Assembly (NCBI RefSeq): GCF_020103695.1
Contig: NZ_JAHXBF010000008.1
Location: 310,001-374,000 of the forward strand
From: Hyalangium versicolor
GTDB taxonomy: Bacteria > Myxococcota > Myxococcia > Myxococcales > Myxococcaceae
Reading direction: 5' to 3'
Length of the DNA: 64,000 nucleotides
Part shown: positions 27,121-37,604 of the stretch, in pieces
How positions within the stretch are numbered: position 1 is the stretch's first letter
How the letters are laid out: every line of letters begins with the position of its first letter
Notes under the pieces: generated by a model
Database searches by the model: none
What the model saw: the letters and a program-made list of their open reading frames with translations, nothing else
Told to the model about the DNA's origin: nothing
Program-made: the position numbers and the translations under genes

Positions 27121-27942
27121 TCAGTCCAGGAAATAGTCCGGCAGCAGCTCCGCGCCCTTCTCCATGGCGTACTGATCGAGGTCGGTGACACCGCGCGAGC
27201 GCAGCAGATCCTCGTCGATGAAGAAGTTGCCGGTGCAGGAGCGGCTGTCACTGGTGAGGATGGCGTGGGCCGCGTCCGCCATGATCTCCGGCTTGCGGCT
27301 CTGGCGCATCATGTCCTCGCCGCCGAGCATGTCCACGGCCGCGGTGGCGATCGTCGTCCGAGGCCAGAGCGCGTTGACGGCGATGCCCTCGTCCTTGAAC
27401 TCGGCGGCCATGCCGAGCACGCACATGCTCATCCCGTACTTCGCCATGGTGTAGGCCACATGTCCCTGGAACCACTTCGGGTGCATGTTGAGCGGGGGCG
27501 ACAGGTTGAGGATGTGCGGGTTCTTCGCCTTCAGCAGGTGGGGGATGCACGCCTGCGAGGTGGCGTAGGTGCCTCGCGTATTGATGGTGTGCATCAGGTC
27601 GAAGCGCTTGAGTGGCGTCTCGATCGTCCCCGTGAGGCTGATGGCGCTGGCGTTGTTCACGCAGATGTCGATGCCGCCGAACGTCTCCACCGTCTGTGCC
27701 ACCGCCTGGGCGATCTGCTCCTCCGAGCGGACGTCCACGATGAGCGGGAGTGCCTTGCCGCCAGCGGCTTCAATCTCCTCGGCGGCGGTGTAGATGGTGC
27801 CGGGGAGCTTGGGGTGGGGCGCGGCCGTCTTCGCCGCGATGACGATGCGGGCTCCGTCGCGGGCGGCGCGCAGCGCGATGGCCTTGCCGATGCCGCGGCT
27901 GGCACCGGTGATGAACAGGACTTTTCCTTCGAGCGTGGACAC
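27121..27942 (-). CDS. Short-chain dehydrogenase, HSDL2-like
   Basis: 273 residues from a GTG with AAGGAG five bases upstream. The NAD(P) motif is TGASRGIG (about 12-19), NNAS follows near 100, and the catalytic set has Ser in NLSPPLN and YxxxK in AYTMAKYG. The inserted segment after the first helix (APHPKLPGTIYTAAEEIE) is characteristic of hydroxysteroid dehydrogenase-like protein 2, so a lipid or fatty-acid-related substrate is likely. The sterol-carrier domain of animal HSDL2 is absent. It lies 10 bp downstream of the yccF-like gene. Confidence 0.9.
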   Translation of the reverse strand: MSTLEGKVLFITGASRGIGKAIALRAARDGARIVIAAKTAAPHPKLPGTIYTAAEEIEAAGGKALPLIVDVRSEEQIAQAVAQTVETFGGIDICVNNASAISLTGTIETPLKRFDLMHTINTRGTYATSQACIPHLLKAKNPHILNLSPPLNMHPKWFQGHVAYTMAKYGMSMCVLGMAAEFKDEGIAVNALWPRTTIATAAVDMLGGEDMMRQSRKPEIMADAAHAILTSDSRSCTGNFFIDEDLLRSRGVTDLDQYAMEKGAELLPDYFLD

Positions 27943-27952
27943 AGGGGCTCCT

Positions 27953-28330
27953 TTAGGGCGTCTCGCGGACGAGCTTACCGAACGGTGCCAGGGCCAGCAT
28001 CGCAAGCTTCAGGTGCTGGATGGCGAAGGGGATACCGATGATTGTCACGGCCAGGCTCAGGGCGAGCCCGATGTGCGTCAAGAAGATCCAGATACCAGCG
28101 ACGATGATCCAGAGGACGTTCAGGAAGCAGCCGATGGCGCTGCCCCCCGGCGCATCGAGGATGTCCTTGCCGAACGGGAGCAGCCCCACGCCGGCGATCT
28201 TGAAGCACTGCACGCCGAAGGGGATGCCGACGACGGTCAGGCACAGCAACAGGCCGCCGATCAGGTACTCGAGCCAGATGACGAAGCCGCCTCCGAGTAC
28301 GATCCAGAGGATATTGAGGATCAATCGCAT
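27953..28330 (-). CDS. yccF: YccF family inner-membrane protein
   Basis: 125 residues with two copies of the YccF/DUF307 unit, each containing a hydrophobic helix, then the phrase TVVGIPFGVQCFKIA / TIIGIPFAIQHLKLA and PFGK. The family is a small inner-membrane protein of unknown function. It is followed 10 bp later by the dehydrogenase gene, probably as one operon. Confidence 0.93.
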   Translation of the reverse strand: MRLILNILWIVLGGGFVIWLEYLIGGLLLCLTVVGIPFGVQCFKIAGVGLLPFGKDILDAPGGSAIGCFLNVLWIIVAGIWIFLTHIGLALSLAVTIIGIPFAIQHLKLAMLALAPFGKLVRETP

Positions 28331-28400
28331 GGCACGTAGCTCTACCAGGAAGGGGGGCCCGCGTCCCGCGCGGGCTCAGGTGCACTGCACGCGGTGAGGC

Positions 28401-29219
28401 TCAGCGGCTCGTGGTGGGCAGCCCGAGCGCTTGCCGGAGTTCGCGGAGCTTCCCCTGGAGGGCGCGAGCGTTGGCGGGGCCCATGCGCAGCAGGTGCTTC
28501 TGGGCGGCGCTGAGCTGCTCCAACTCCGGAGCGGCGTAGGCGTAGTTGACGCCCGGCGTGTCCACCACCTCGAGGTCTCCCTCGGGCACGGGCGTGTCGA
28601 TCAGCCGCTGGAGGGCCCGCGCGAGCGTCTGATCGAAGGTCTGGCCCGGAGGGCCGATCTCCCCGAAGGCCTGTCTGAAGAGCGGCTTCAGGATCCTGTA
28701 CGTGCGCGCGGCGGCCTTCGTGTCCAGCGAGGTGAGCACCCGCGTCACGGTGTCGTAGCGAGCGAAGCTTTCGGGAGCAATGAAGGTGTGGCCATCGCGC
28801 TCGACGACCTGGAACGTTCCCTGGGGCGCCAGGAACGGCAGCACGGCGCGGGGGCTCTCACCCTCGGAGATGTTGAAGGTGGCCGCCGTGAAGCGCCGGA
28901 CGAGCCCCTCCGTGGCGAGCCACTTCTGCAGTTCGGGATCGTTGGACAGCAGGAGCAGCAGGTCCCGCACCGTGGAATCGCTCTGCTCCAGTTTCGGGAG
29001 CGGCGGGGCGCCCGGCTCCGGTGGCTCGTCGGTCTCGGCCGCGGGAGGCGTGGGAGCTGTGGCCACGGGAGGAGCAGGCGTGGGCGCAGAGGCTGCGGGA
29101 GGAACCTCCTGCTTGCTCCTCATGACGTACACGCCGATACCCGCGGCGGCCACGAGGATGACGGCAATGGCCGCGAACAGGGGCTTGCGCGAAGGAGCGG
29201 AGGGCTGGGGTTCGCTCAT
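28401..29219 (-). CDS. DUF3014 domain protein, membrane-anchored
   Basis: 272 residues. One membrane helix at about 13-33 (PLFAAIAVILVAAAGIGVYV) is followed by a Pro/Ala/Glu-rich linker (to about 75) and a DUF3014-like domain with LEQSDSTVRDLLLLLSNDPEL and a C-terminal LRMGPANARALQGKLRELR. Function of the family is unknown; the topology puts the domain outside the cytoplasm. GGAG precedes the ATG. It is 83 bp downstream of the ChbG-like deacetylase gene on the same strand. Confidence 0.82.
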   Translation of the reverse strand: MSEPQPSAPSRKPLFAAIAVILVAAAGIGVYVMRSKQEVPPAASAPTPAPPVATAPTPPAAETDEPPEPGAPPLPKLEQSDSTVRDLLLLLSNDPELQKWLATEGLVRRFTAATFNISEGESPRAVLPFLAPQGTFQVVERDGHTFIAPESFARYDTVTRVLTSLDTKAAARTYRILKPLFRQAFGEIGPPGQTFDQTLARALQRLIDTPVPEGDLEVVDTPGVNYAYAAPELEQLSAAQKHLLRMGPANARALQGKLRELRQALGLPTTSR

Positions 29220-29302
29220 GGCTTCTCCTTGTCGCCTGGGAAGGCGGGACGCTTGTTTGGCAGCCGCATCGGGAGGCTGTCAAACCTTCGCGAGCCCGTG
29301 TG

Positions 29303-30154
29303 TCATCCTCCTGTCGAGCGGAGACTCCCGTAGGTTGCCAGGGTGATACCGCGCTCCTGGAGCCGCGCCTTCACCCGGGGGCTCGTCAGCGCATCCAGCT
29401 CCGCTTGCCAGCCATAGGTCCACGCCGGATCCTCGGGAACGTGAGGAGCGCCCTCTCCGGGGTGGCAGCCCACTTCGAAATCTCCCTCGGGCAGCGTGTC
29501 CAGCAAGGCCAGCAGCGCGGCCTCATCGAGTCGTCCAGCCTCGAAGATGCCTCCCGCGCTGACTCGCTTCACTCCGGCAGGAGCGTGCGGAGCCGTTCGA
29601 GCCAGCACCGAGAGAATCAACGTCTTCAGCGCGGGCCCGGGAGCCCGGCGCCACGAGGCACGCGGGAGCCGATCCGGCCAGCGCACCGGCAGGCCCTCGC
29701 GCTGAGCAAGTGTCTCCACCAACGGGCGGATCCCCGGCAGCACGTGAAGATGCTGGTGCGCGTCCAGGTGATCCACCTCGGCGCCCAGCGAGCGGGCCCG
29801 GGCCAGTTGGGCCTCCAGCTCCCGCTCTACCTCCGAGCGGCGCACCCGGCCCGTGAGCCACGCACGCGCGAACGCCGCCCAGCTCGCTCGGAGCCGCCCA
29901 CCCGGGGCCACCGTGGGCACCTCTCCCGGGAGCGCCGCGCACGGAAGCCACGACGAGAGCGCTAGGTGCACGCCGAGCGCCAGCCCCTGTGCTCGGGCGC
30001 GAGAGATCGCCTCGGGTGCGCTGGGACCCATCACGAGCAGCGTGGCGCTGGTGACGATGCCCTCGCGGTGCGCGCGGAGGATGCCGGCATCCAGCGAGGG
30101 GTGCAGCCCGAGATCATCGGCATTGACGATGAGGCGCTTGCCGCCGCTGCTCAC
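29303..30154 (-). CDS. ChbG/HpnK (YdjC) family deacetylase
   Basis: About 283 residues. Seen motifs: NADDLGLHPSLDAGI near the N-terminus (metal-binding Asp), GVHLALS (His) and VDHLDAHQHLHV (the two further metal-binding His), matching the YdjC family that removes N-acetyl groups from sugars. GTG at 30154 is chosen; a TTG at 30160, seven bases after the upstream stop, is the alternative. Coupled to the preceding GT2 gene. A related pair (glycosyltransferase and HpnK) works on hopanoids, but the substrate here is unknown. Confidence 0.87.
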   Translation of the reverse strand: MSSGGKRLIVNADDLGLHPSLDAGILRAHREGIVTSATLLVMGPSAPEAISRARAQGLALGVHLALSSWLPCAALPGEVPTVAPGGRLRASWAAFARAWLTGRVRRSEVERELEAQLARARSLGAEVDHLDAHQHLHVLPGIRPLVETLAQREGLPVRWPDRLPRASWRRAPGPALKTLILSVLARTAPHAPAGVKRVSAGGIFEAGRLDEAALLALLDTLPEGDFEVGCHPGEGAPHVPEDPAWTYGWQAELDALTSPRVKARLQERGITLATYGSLRSTGG

Positions 30155-30166
30155 GGCCAATCCCGC

Positions 30167-30958
30167 CTACCCGTGCTGCCGGCGCTTGGCCGCGGCGGAG
30201 TGCAGCGGCGCCACGTCGGGAGGCAGCCGCACCGGCTTCTGCGGCGGCGAGGGCGCGCGCGTCTCGGGGTAGAGCTGCGCCAGCTCGCGGATCATCTTCA
30301 TGATGACCGAGGGCGAGGCCAGCGTGGACACGCCGCGGGTGCGCGGGAAGTAGTCCACGCCCATCTGGAAGACGCGGAAGCCCTTGCGGATGGCCTTCAC
30401 CACCAACTCCGCGTCGATGAACGAGCCCAGGCTCCTGAGCTCCACGGCCTCCAGCACGCGCCGGTGCATGACCTTGAAGCTGAAGTTCACGTCCTTGATG
30501 TTGATGTCGAACAACGTGCGGATGAGCATGTTGTAGACGAACGAGTAGATGATGCGCTTGGGCCCCTCGCTCGTGCGGTCGAACCGGAAGGCGCAGATCA
30601 TGTCCGCCTCCAGGTAGTCCATCAGGTGCAGCGCCCGCTCCAGCTCCCGCAAGTCCCACGGCAGATCGATGTCCGAGTAGACGACGATGTCCTTGGTGGA
30701 CGCCGACAGCCCCGTGCGCATCGCTCCGCCCAGCTTCAGGTTCGTGGTGTGGTGGATGACGCGCAACTGGGGAATGCGCGAGGCCAGCTCATCGCTGATC
30801 TCCTTGGTGCGATCCGTGGACGCGTCGTTGACGATGATGATCTCGAAGTCGTCCGTGAGCCGCGGCAGCACGTCCAGGGCGCGCGCGACGGCGCGCTCGA
30901 CGTAGTCCTCCTCGTTCCAGGCGGGGAAGAAGAGGCTGATGCTCGGATAGTTGGCCAC
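30167..30958 (-). CDS. Family 2 glycosyltransferase (polyprenyl-phosphate type)
   Basis: 263 residues from a GTG with GAGGA six bases upstream. The GT-A fold is clear: SLFFPAWNEEDYVERAV at the start, IIIVNDASTDRTKEI and VYSDIDLPWDL with the DxD-like metal site. The DPM1/DolP-mannose-synthase-like class lacks long C-terminal membrane helices, as here; a basic Pro-rich tail ends the protein. It is first in the GT2-ChbG-DUF3014 row and divergent from the diguanylate cyclase. Confidence 0.88.
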   Translation of the reverse strand: MANYPSISLFFPAWNEEDYVERAVARALDVLPRLTDDFEIIIVNDASTDRTKEISDELASRIPQLRVIHHTTNLKLGGAMRTGLSASTKDIVVYSDIDLPWDLRELERALHLMDYLEADMICAFRFDRTSEGPKRIIYSFVYNMLIRTLFDINIKDVNFSFKVMHRRVLEAVELRSLGSFIDAELVVKAIRKGFRVFQMGVDYFPRTRGVSTLASPSVIMKMIRELAQLYPETRAPSPPQKPVRLPPDVAPLHSAAAKRRQHG

Positions 30959-31096
30959 GGAGGGTCCTCGGAGCGGGTGTGACGGGAGAGGGTGGCTACC
31001 AGAGGGCGTGGCCCCACGCAATCGTCGGGGTCGCTCCCAGTGGAAGCCCCATGCTACCTTGCTGCTCCGACCGTCGACGGGGACACTGGGGACACT

Positions 31097-32041
<945 letters not shown>

Positions 32042-32073
32042 AAAAATCCAGCGGGATTTGTGGCCGATGAGAA

Positions 32074-32087
32074 ATGACCCGGGTCAT
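32074..32087. promoter_or_regulatory. 14-bp perfect palindrome ATGACCCGGGTCAT
   Basis: Two TGACCC half-sites back to back, in the 229-bp gap between the cyclase and kinase genes. It shares half-sites with the second palindrome 13 bp downstream and lies just upstream of the promoter, so it may be a second operator. Confidence 0.5.
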
Positions 32088-32100
32088 ATCTTTCAAAGTG

Positions 32101-32116
32101 GGGTCATAATTGACCC
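32101..32116. promoter_or_regulatory. Operator-like palindrome GGGTCATAATTGACCC
   Basis: Inverted GGGTCA/TGACCC half-sites with a 4-bp spacer. The right half overlaps the -35 box TTGACC of the promoter at 32110-32138, the usual place for a repressor. Confidence 0.55.
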
Positions 32117-32138
32117 TTTGTCACCAGATGGGTATAGA
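32110..32138 (+). promoter_or_regulatory. Sigma-70-type promoter of the histidine kinase operon
   Basis: -35 TTGACC (5/6), 17-bp spacer, -10 TATAGA (32133-32138; a TAGAAT two bases on is also close to consensus). The predicted leader is about 125 nt before the GTG at 32271. Confidence 0.6.
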
Positions 32139-32270
32139 ATGACACCCGTTTGAGAACGTGACGAAACGGAAAAGTCAGAAGAATCAACAGGTTGGAATGA
32201 CGGTTTCCCCTTAGGCCGATGGCCACAGCATTGCAAATGTTTGACGGGGAAAGATAGGTGAGGGCTGAGA

Positions 32271-33844
32271 GTGGGGCTTGCGCACACACAAGAGGCGGCA
32301 TCCCGAGGGCGACTGCTGCTCGTGGACGACGAGGAGAACATCCTCAAGTCCATCCGGCGCGTGTTGCGCCGCGGAGATTGGGACATCGAGACCGCCACGG
32401 ACGCCGAGGAGGGCCTTCGGCGGCTCGAGCAGTTCGCGCCACAGGTGGTCATCTCGGATTTCAGGATGCCGGGGATGAACGGGGTGGACTTCCTCACCCG
32501 CGTGAAGGAGCAGGTGCCGCTGGCTCAGCGCATCATGCTCACCGGCCAGGCGGATCAGCTCGCCATCGAAGAGGCCATCAACCGCTCGGAGATCTTCCGC
32601 TTCATCTCCAAGCCGTGGAACGACAGCCACCTGGTGCTCACCGTCAAGAGCGCCTTCGAGCAGTACTCGCTGGTGGCCGAGAACCAGCGGCTGATGCGGG
32701 TGACGACGGAGCAGAACGCGGAGCTCAAGAAGCTCAACACGGAGCTCGAGGCGCGCGTCGAGTCGCGCACGCTCATGCTCAGCCAGGCCAAGCGGGACTG
32801 GGAGCAGACGTTCGACTGCATCGAGTCCCCGTTGGCGGTGATGCAGTCGGACTACATGGTGCGCCGGGCGAACCTGGCGTACCTGAAGGTCGCCTCGGCC
32901 GGAGAGGGCGCCAACGCGTCCGCGGCCACGTGCTACCAGTACCTGTTCGGGCGGGACACGCCCTGTCAGGGCTGTCCGCTGCCGGCGGCGCTCGAGAGCG
33001 GCAAGAGCGCGCGCGGCGAGATCAACCAGAAGGGGCGCACCTACGTGGTGACGGCCTTCCCCATGCCCGGGGACAAGCGCGTGGTGTGCAGCTACCGGGA
33101 CGTCACCGAGGAGTACGCGCTCACCAAGCGCCTCATCGAGACGGAGAAGATGGCGGCGGTGGGGCAGTTGGCGGGCGGCGTGGCGCACGAGATCAACAAC
33201 CCGCTGGGCGGCATCCTCGCCTTCGCGCAGCTGATGAAGCGCGACTCGGGCCGCAACGAGGCGGACAAGGAGTCCCTCGATCTCATCGAGGAGAGCGCGC
33301 TGCGGTGCAAGCGCATCGTCGAGAGCCTTTTGAAGTTCAGCCGGCACAGCAAGCCGGATGACCGCCGCCACTTCGACTTGTCCAAGTGCGTGGAAGATTC
33401 GGCGGTGCTGTTCAAGGCGCAGCTCAAGGCCAACCCCAAGGTGAAGCTGGAGATGAACCTGGCCAACGGGCTGCCCAAGCTGTTCGGAGATCCGGCCCAG
33501 CTGTCGCAGGTGGTGCTCAACCTGCTGCAGAACGGCCTTCAGGCGTTGCCGCACGTGGAGAACGAGCTGGAAGGCATGCTGAAGGTGGACACGGGGCGCG
33601 AGGGCGATCGGTGCTTCTTCGCCGTCTCCGACACGGGCTCTGGCATCGAGGAGCGGTACATCAACCGCATCTTCGAGCCGTCCTTCACCACCAAGGCGCC
33701 TGGCGAGGGGACGGGGCTCGGCCTGTCCATCGCCTACCGCATCGTTCAGGACCACGGTGGCGTCTTCCAGGTCGACACCAAGGTCGGCCAGGGCTCTCGC
33801 TTCACCGTCTATCTCCCCGTTCCCCTGCAGCTCGAGAGGTTGCC

Positions 33845-33848
<4 letters not shown>
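32271..33848 (+). CDS. Histidine kinase with N-terminal receiver and Cys-containing PAS domain
   Basis: 525 residues from a GTG. A complete receiver domain comes first (phosphoacceptor D63 in ISDFRMPG, Lys in FISKPW), followed by a coiled coil to about 175 and a PAS-like domain with a C-x12-C-x2-C motif (CYQYLFGRDTPCQGCPL). The HisKA H-box AGGVAHEINNP contains H306, and HATPase N-box, DTGSGI and GEGTGLGLS glycine boxes follow. It is soluble. GTGA overlap with the regulator gene shows one operon. A phosphorelay in which it receives a phosphate on D63 and passes signals to the NtrC-type partner is likely. Confidence 0.93.
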
Positions 33849-35299
<1,451 letters not shown>

Positions 35300-35305
35300 C
35301 GCGGT

Positions 35306-36637
35306 TCACCCGTCATCGCCCGGCTCGCGGGGCTTCTCCGCGAGCTGGCGCTGGATGGACTCGTAGCGCTCGGTCAACTCGCGCTCCAGCCCGTTCGTCG
35401 AGGGCTTGTAGAAGCGCCGGGCCTTGAGCGCCTCCGGTAGGTAGTCCTCCGGGACGTAGTTGCCCTCGAAGTTGTGGGGGTACTTGTAGCCGCCGCCATA
35501 GCCCAGGTTCTTCATCAGCTTCGTGGGCGCGTTGCGCAGGTGCATGGGCACCGGCAGCGCACCCTCCTGCGTCACCGCGGCCCGTGCCGCGCCGTAGGCG
35601 GTGAGCACGGCGTTCGACTTGGGCGCCAGCGCCAGGTACGTCACCGCCTGGGTGAGGGGCAGCACCCCCTCCGGCATGCCGACGAACTGGAAGGCCTGGA
35701 GCGAATCCACCGCGACGGACAAGGCCCGTGGGTCCGCGTTGCCGATGTCCTCCGAGGCGAAGATGACCATTCGGCGGAAGACGAAGACGGGATCCTCTCC
35801 GGCCTCCAGCATCCGCGTCATCCAGTAGAGCGCCGCGTCCACGTCCGAGCCGCGCATGGATTTGATGAACGCGCTGACGACGTTGTAGTGCTCCTCGCCG
35901 CCCTTGTCGTAGAGCAGCATCTTCTGCTGGAGCGCCTCCTCGGCGGCCTTCTTGTCCACGTGCGCGCCGCCATATGAGGCCGCGACTTCCAGCGCGGTGA
36001 GGGCTCGGCGCGCGTCTCCACCCGCGGCCTCGGCGATGAACTGGAGCGCTTCGTCGTCCACCTGCACCTTGCCGCCCAGGCCCTTGGGGGACTCCAGGGC
36101 CTTGCGCATCACCGTGAGCAGCTCCTCCTCCTCGAGCCCGCGCAGGGTGATGACGCGGCTGCGGGACAGGAGCGCGGCGTTCACCTCGAAGGACGGGTTC
36201 TCCGTGGTGGCGCCGATCAGCGTCACCGTGCCCTTCTCCACGTGGGGCAGCAGCGCGTCCTGCTGGGACTTGTTGAAGCGGTGGATCTCGTCGATGAAGA
36301 GCAGGGTGCGCTGGCGGTTCATCTTCCAGCGGTCCTGGGCTCGGGCCACCGTCTCGCGGATGTCCTTCACGCCGGAGAGCACGGCGGACAGGGACTCGAA
36401 AGAGGCGCCGGTGGCCTGGGCGATGACTCGCGCCAGGGTCGTCTTCCCCGTGCCCGGGGGCCCCCAGAGGATGAGCGAGGGCACCTGATCCTGCTCGATG
36501 GCCCGGCGGAGGAAGCGGCCCTCGCCCGTGAGGTGCTCCTGCCCCACGAAGTCCGCCAGGGTGGTGGGCCGCATGCGCTCGGCCAGGGGCGCCTGGGCCT
36601 GCTGATCCTTCTGGCCCGCGTGTTCGAAGAGGTCCAT
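35306..36637 (-). CDS. rarA: Replication-associated recombination protein A (MgsA/RarA ATPase)
   Basis: 443 residues from the ATG at 36637 (MDLFEHAG). AAA+ ATPase related to the clamp loader: PTTLADFVGQEHL, Walker A GPPGTGKTT, Walker B LLFIDEIHRFNK, sensor GATTENPSFEVN and the C-terminal tetramerisation domain (KYPHNFEGNYVPEDYLP). RarA acts at stalled replication forks with SSB. It is divergent from nadK with 74 bp between starts. Confidence 0.96.
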   Translation of the reverse strand: MDLFEHAGQKDQQAQAPLAERMRPTTLADFVGQEHLTGEGRFLRRAIEQDQVPSLILWGPPGTGKTTLARVIAQATGASFESLSAVLSGVKDIRETVARAQDRWKMNRQRTLLFIDEIHRFNKSQQDALLPHVEKGTVTLIGATTENPSFEVNAALLSRSRVITLRGLEEEELLTVMRKALESPKGLGGKVQVDDEALQFIAEAAGGDARRALTALEVAASYGGAHVDKKAAEEALQQKMLLYDKGGEEHYNVVSAFIKSMRGSDVDAALYWMTRMLEAGEDPVFVFRRMVIFASEDIGNADPRALSVAVDSLQAFQFVGMPEGVLPLTQAVTYLALAPKSNAVLTAYGAARAAVTQEGALPVPMHLRNAPTKLMKNLGYGGGYKYPHNFEGNYVPEDYLPEALKARRFYKPSTNGLERELTERYESIQRQLAEKPREPGDDG

Positions 36638-36711
36638 ATGGCAGGAACCTATCGCTTGGCTCCATTTCCTCCAGCACGCGTTGCCCGCCTGGATTAGAAC
36701 CATCCGCCACA

Positions 36712-37557
36712 GTGCAGACTCTGGCGATCGTTGCGAAGCGGGACAAACAGGAAGCCTTCGCGCTGGCGGGACGGATCCGCGAGCGCTACCCCCAGCTCAC
36801 CGTGTTGGGTGAGCGCAACCTGGCGCACGCCCTGGGTTGGCCCCGCGTGGAGGACCGGGAATTGGCCCAGCGGGCTGACCTGGTGGTGGTCCTCGGCGGA
36901 GACGGCACCCTCATCTACACGGCGCGGCTGCTGGGCGGGCGGGGTGTCCCCATCCTCGGAGTGAACCTGGGCAGCCTGGGCTTCATGACCGAGGTGCCGG
37001 TGGACGAACTCTTCACCTCGCTGGACGAGGTGCTCGCCGGCCGCTTCAAGATGGACTCGCGCATGAAGCTCACCTGCCGGCTGGTGCGCGAGGGCAAGGT
37101 GGTGGTGGAGGACGAGGTCCTCAACGACGTGGTCATCAACAAGGGCGCCCTGGCGCGCATCGCGGACCACGAGACGTCCATCGACGGGGTGCCCATCACC
37201 ATCTACAAGGCGGATGGCGTCATCCTGGCCACTCCCACGGGCTCGACGGCGTACTCGCTGTCGGCCGGGGGGCCCGTTGTCCACCCCTCGGTGGACTGCA
37301 CCATCTTATCGCCCATCTGTTCGCACGCGCTCACGCAGCGCTCCATCGTCGTGCCCGCGGATCGGACGATCCGCGTCACCCTGCGCCGCGAGACGGCGGA
37401 CACCTACCTCACCCTGGACGGACAGACGGGCCACTCGCTGCAGGGCAATGACTGCATCGAGGTGGTGCGCTCGCCCAACCGGGTGAACCTGGTGCGAAAC
37501 CCGCACATGGCCTACTTCACCATCCTCCGGCAGAAGCTCCACTGGGGCGAACGCTGA
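36712..37557 (+). CDS. nadK: NAD kinase
   Basis: 281 residues, GTG start. It phosphorylates NAD at the 2' position to make NADP. The GGDGTL motif at about 63-68, the NDVVIN segment and TGSTAYSLSAGGP with the conserved Asn/Ser are all present, and the length is typical. It is followed after 47 bp by the Ser/Thr kinase gene on the same strand. Confidence 0.96.
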   Translation: MQTLAIVAKRDKQEAFALAGRIRERYPQLTVLGERNLAHALGWPRVEDRELAQRADLVVVLGGDGTLIYTARLLGGRGVPILGVNLGSLGFMTEVPVDELFTSLDEVLAGRFKMDSRMKLTCRLVREGKVVVEDEVLNDVVINKGALARIADHETSIDGVPITIYKADGVILATPTGSTAYSLSAGGPVVHPSVDCTILSPICSHALTQRSIVVPADRTIRVTLRRETADTYLTLDGQTGHSLQGNDCIEVVRSPNRVNLVRNPHMAYFTILRQKLHWGER

Positions 37558-37604
37558 GCAGGCCCGTGCCGATACCTCGCCGGTGCTGATAGGGTTCACG
37601 CCCC

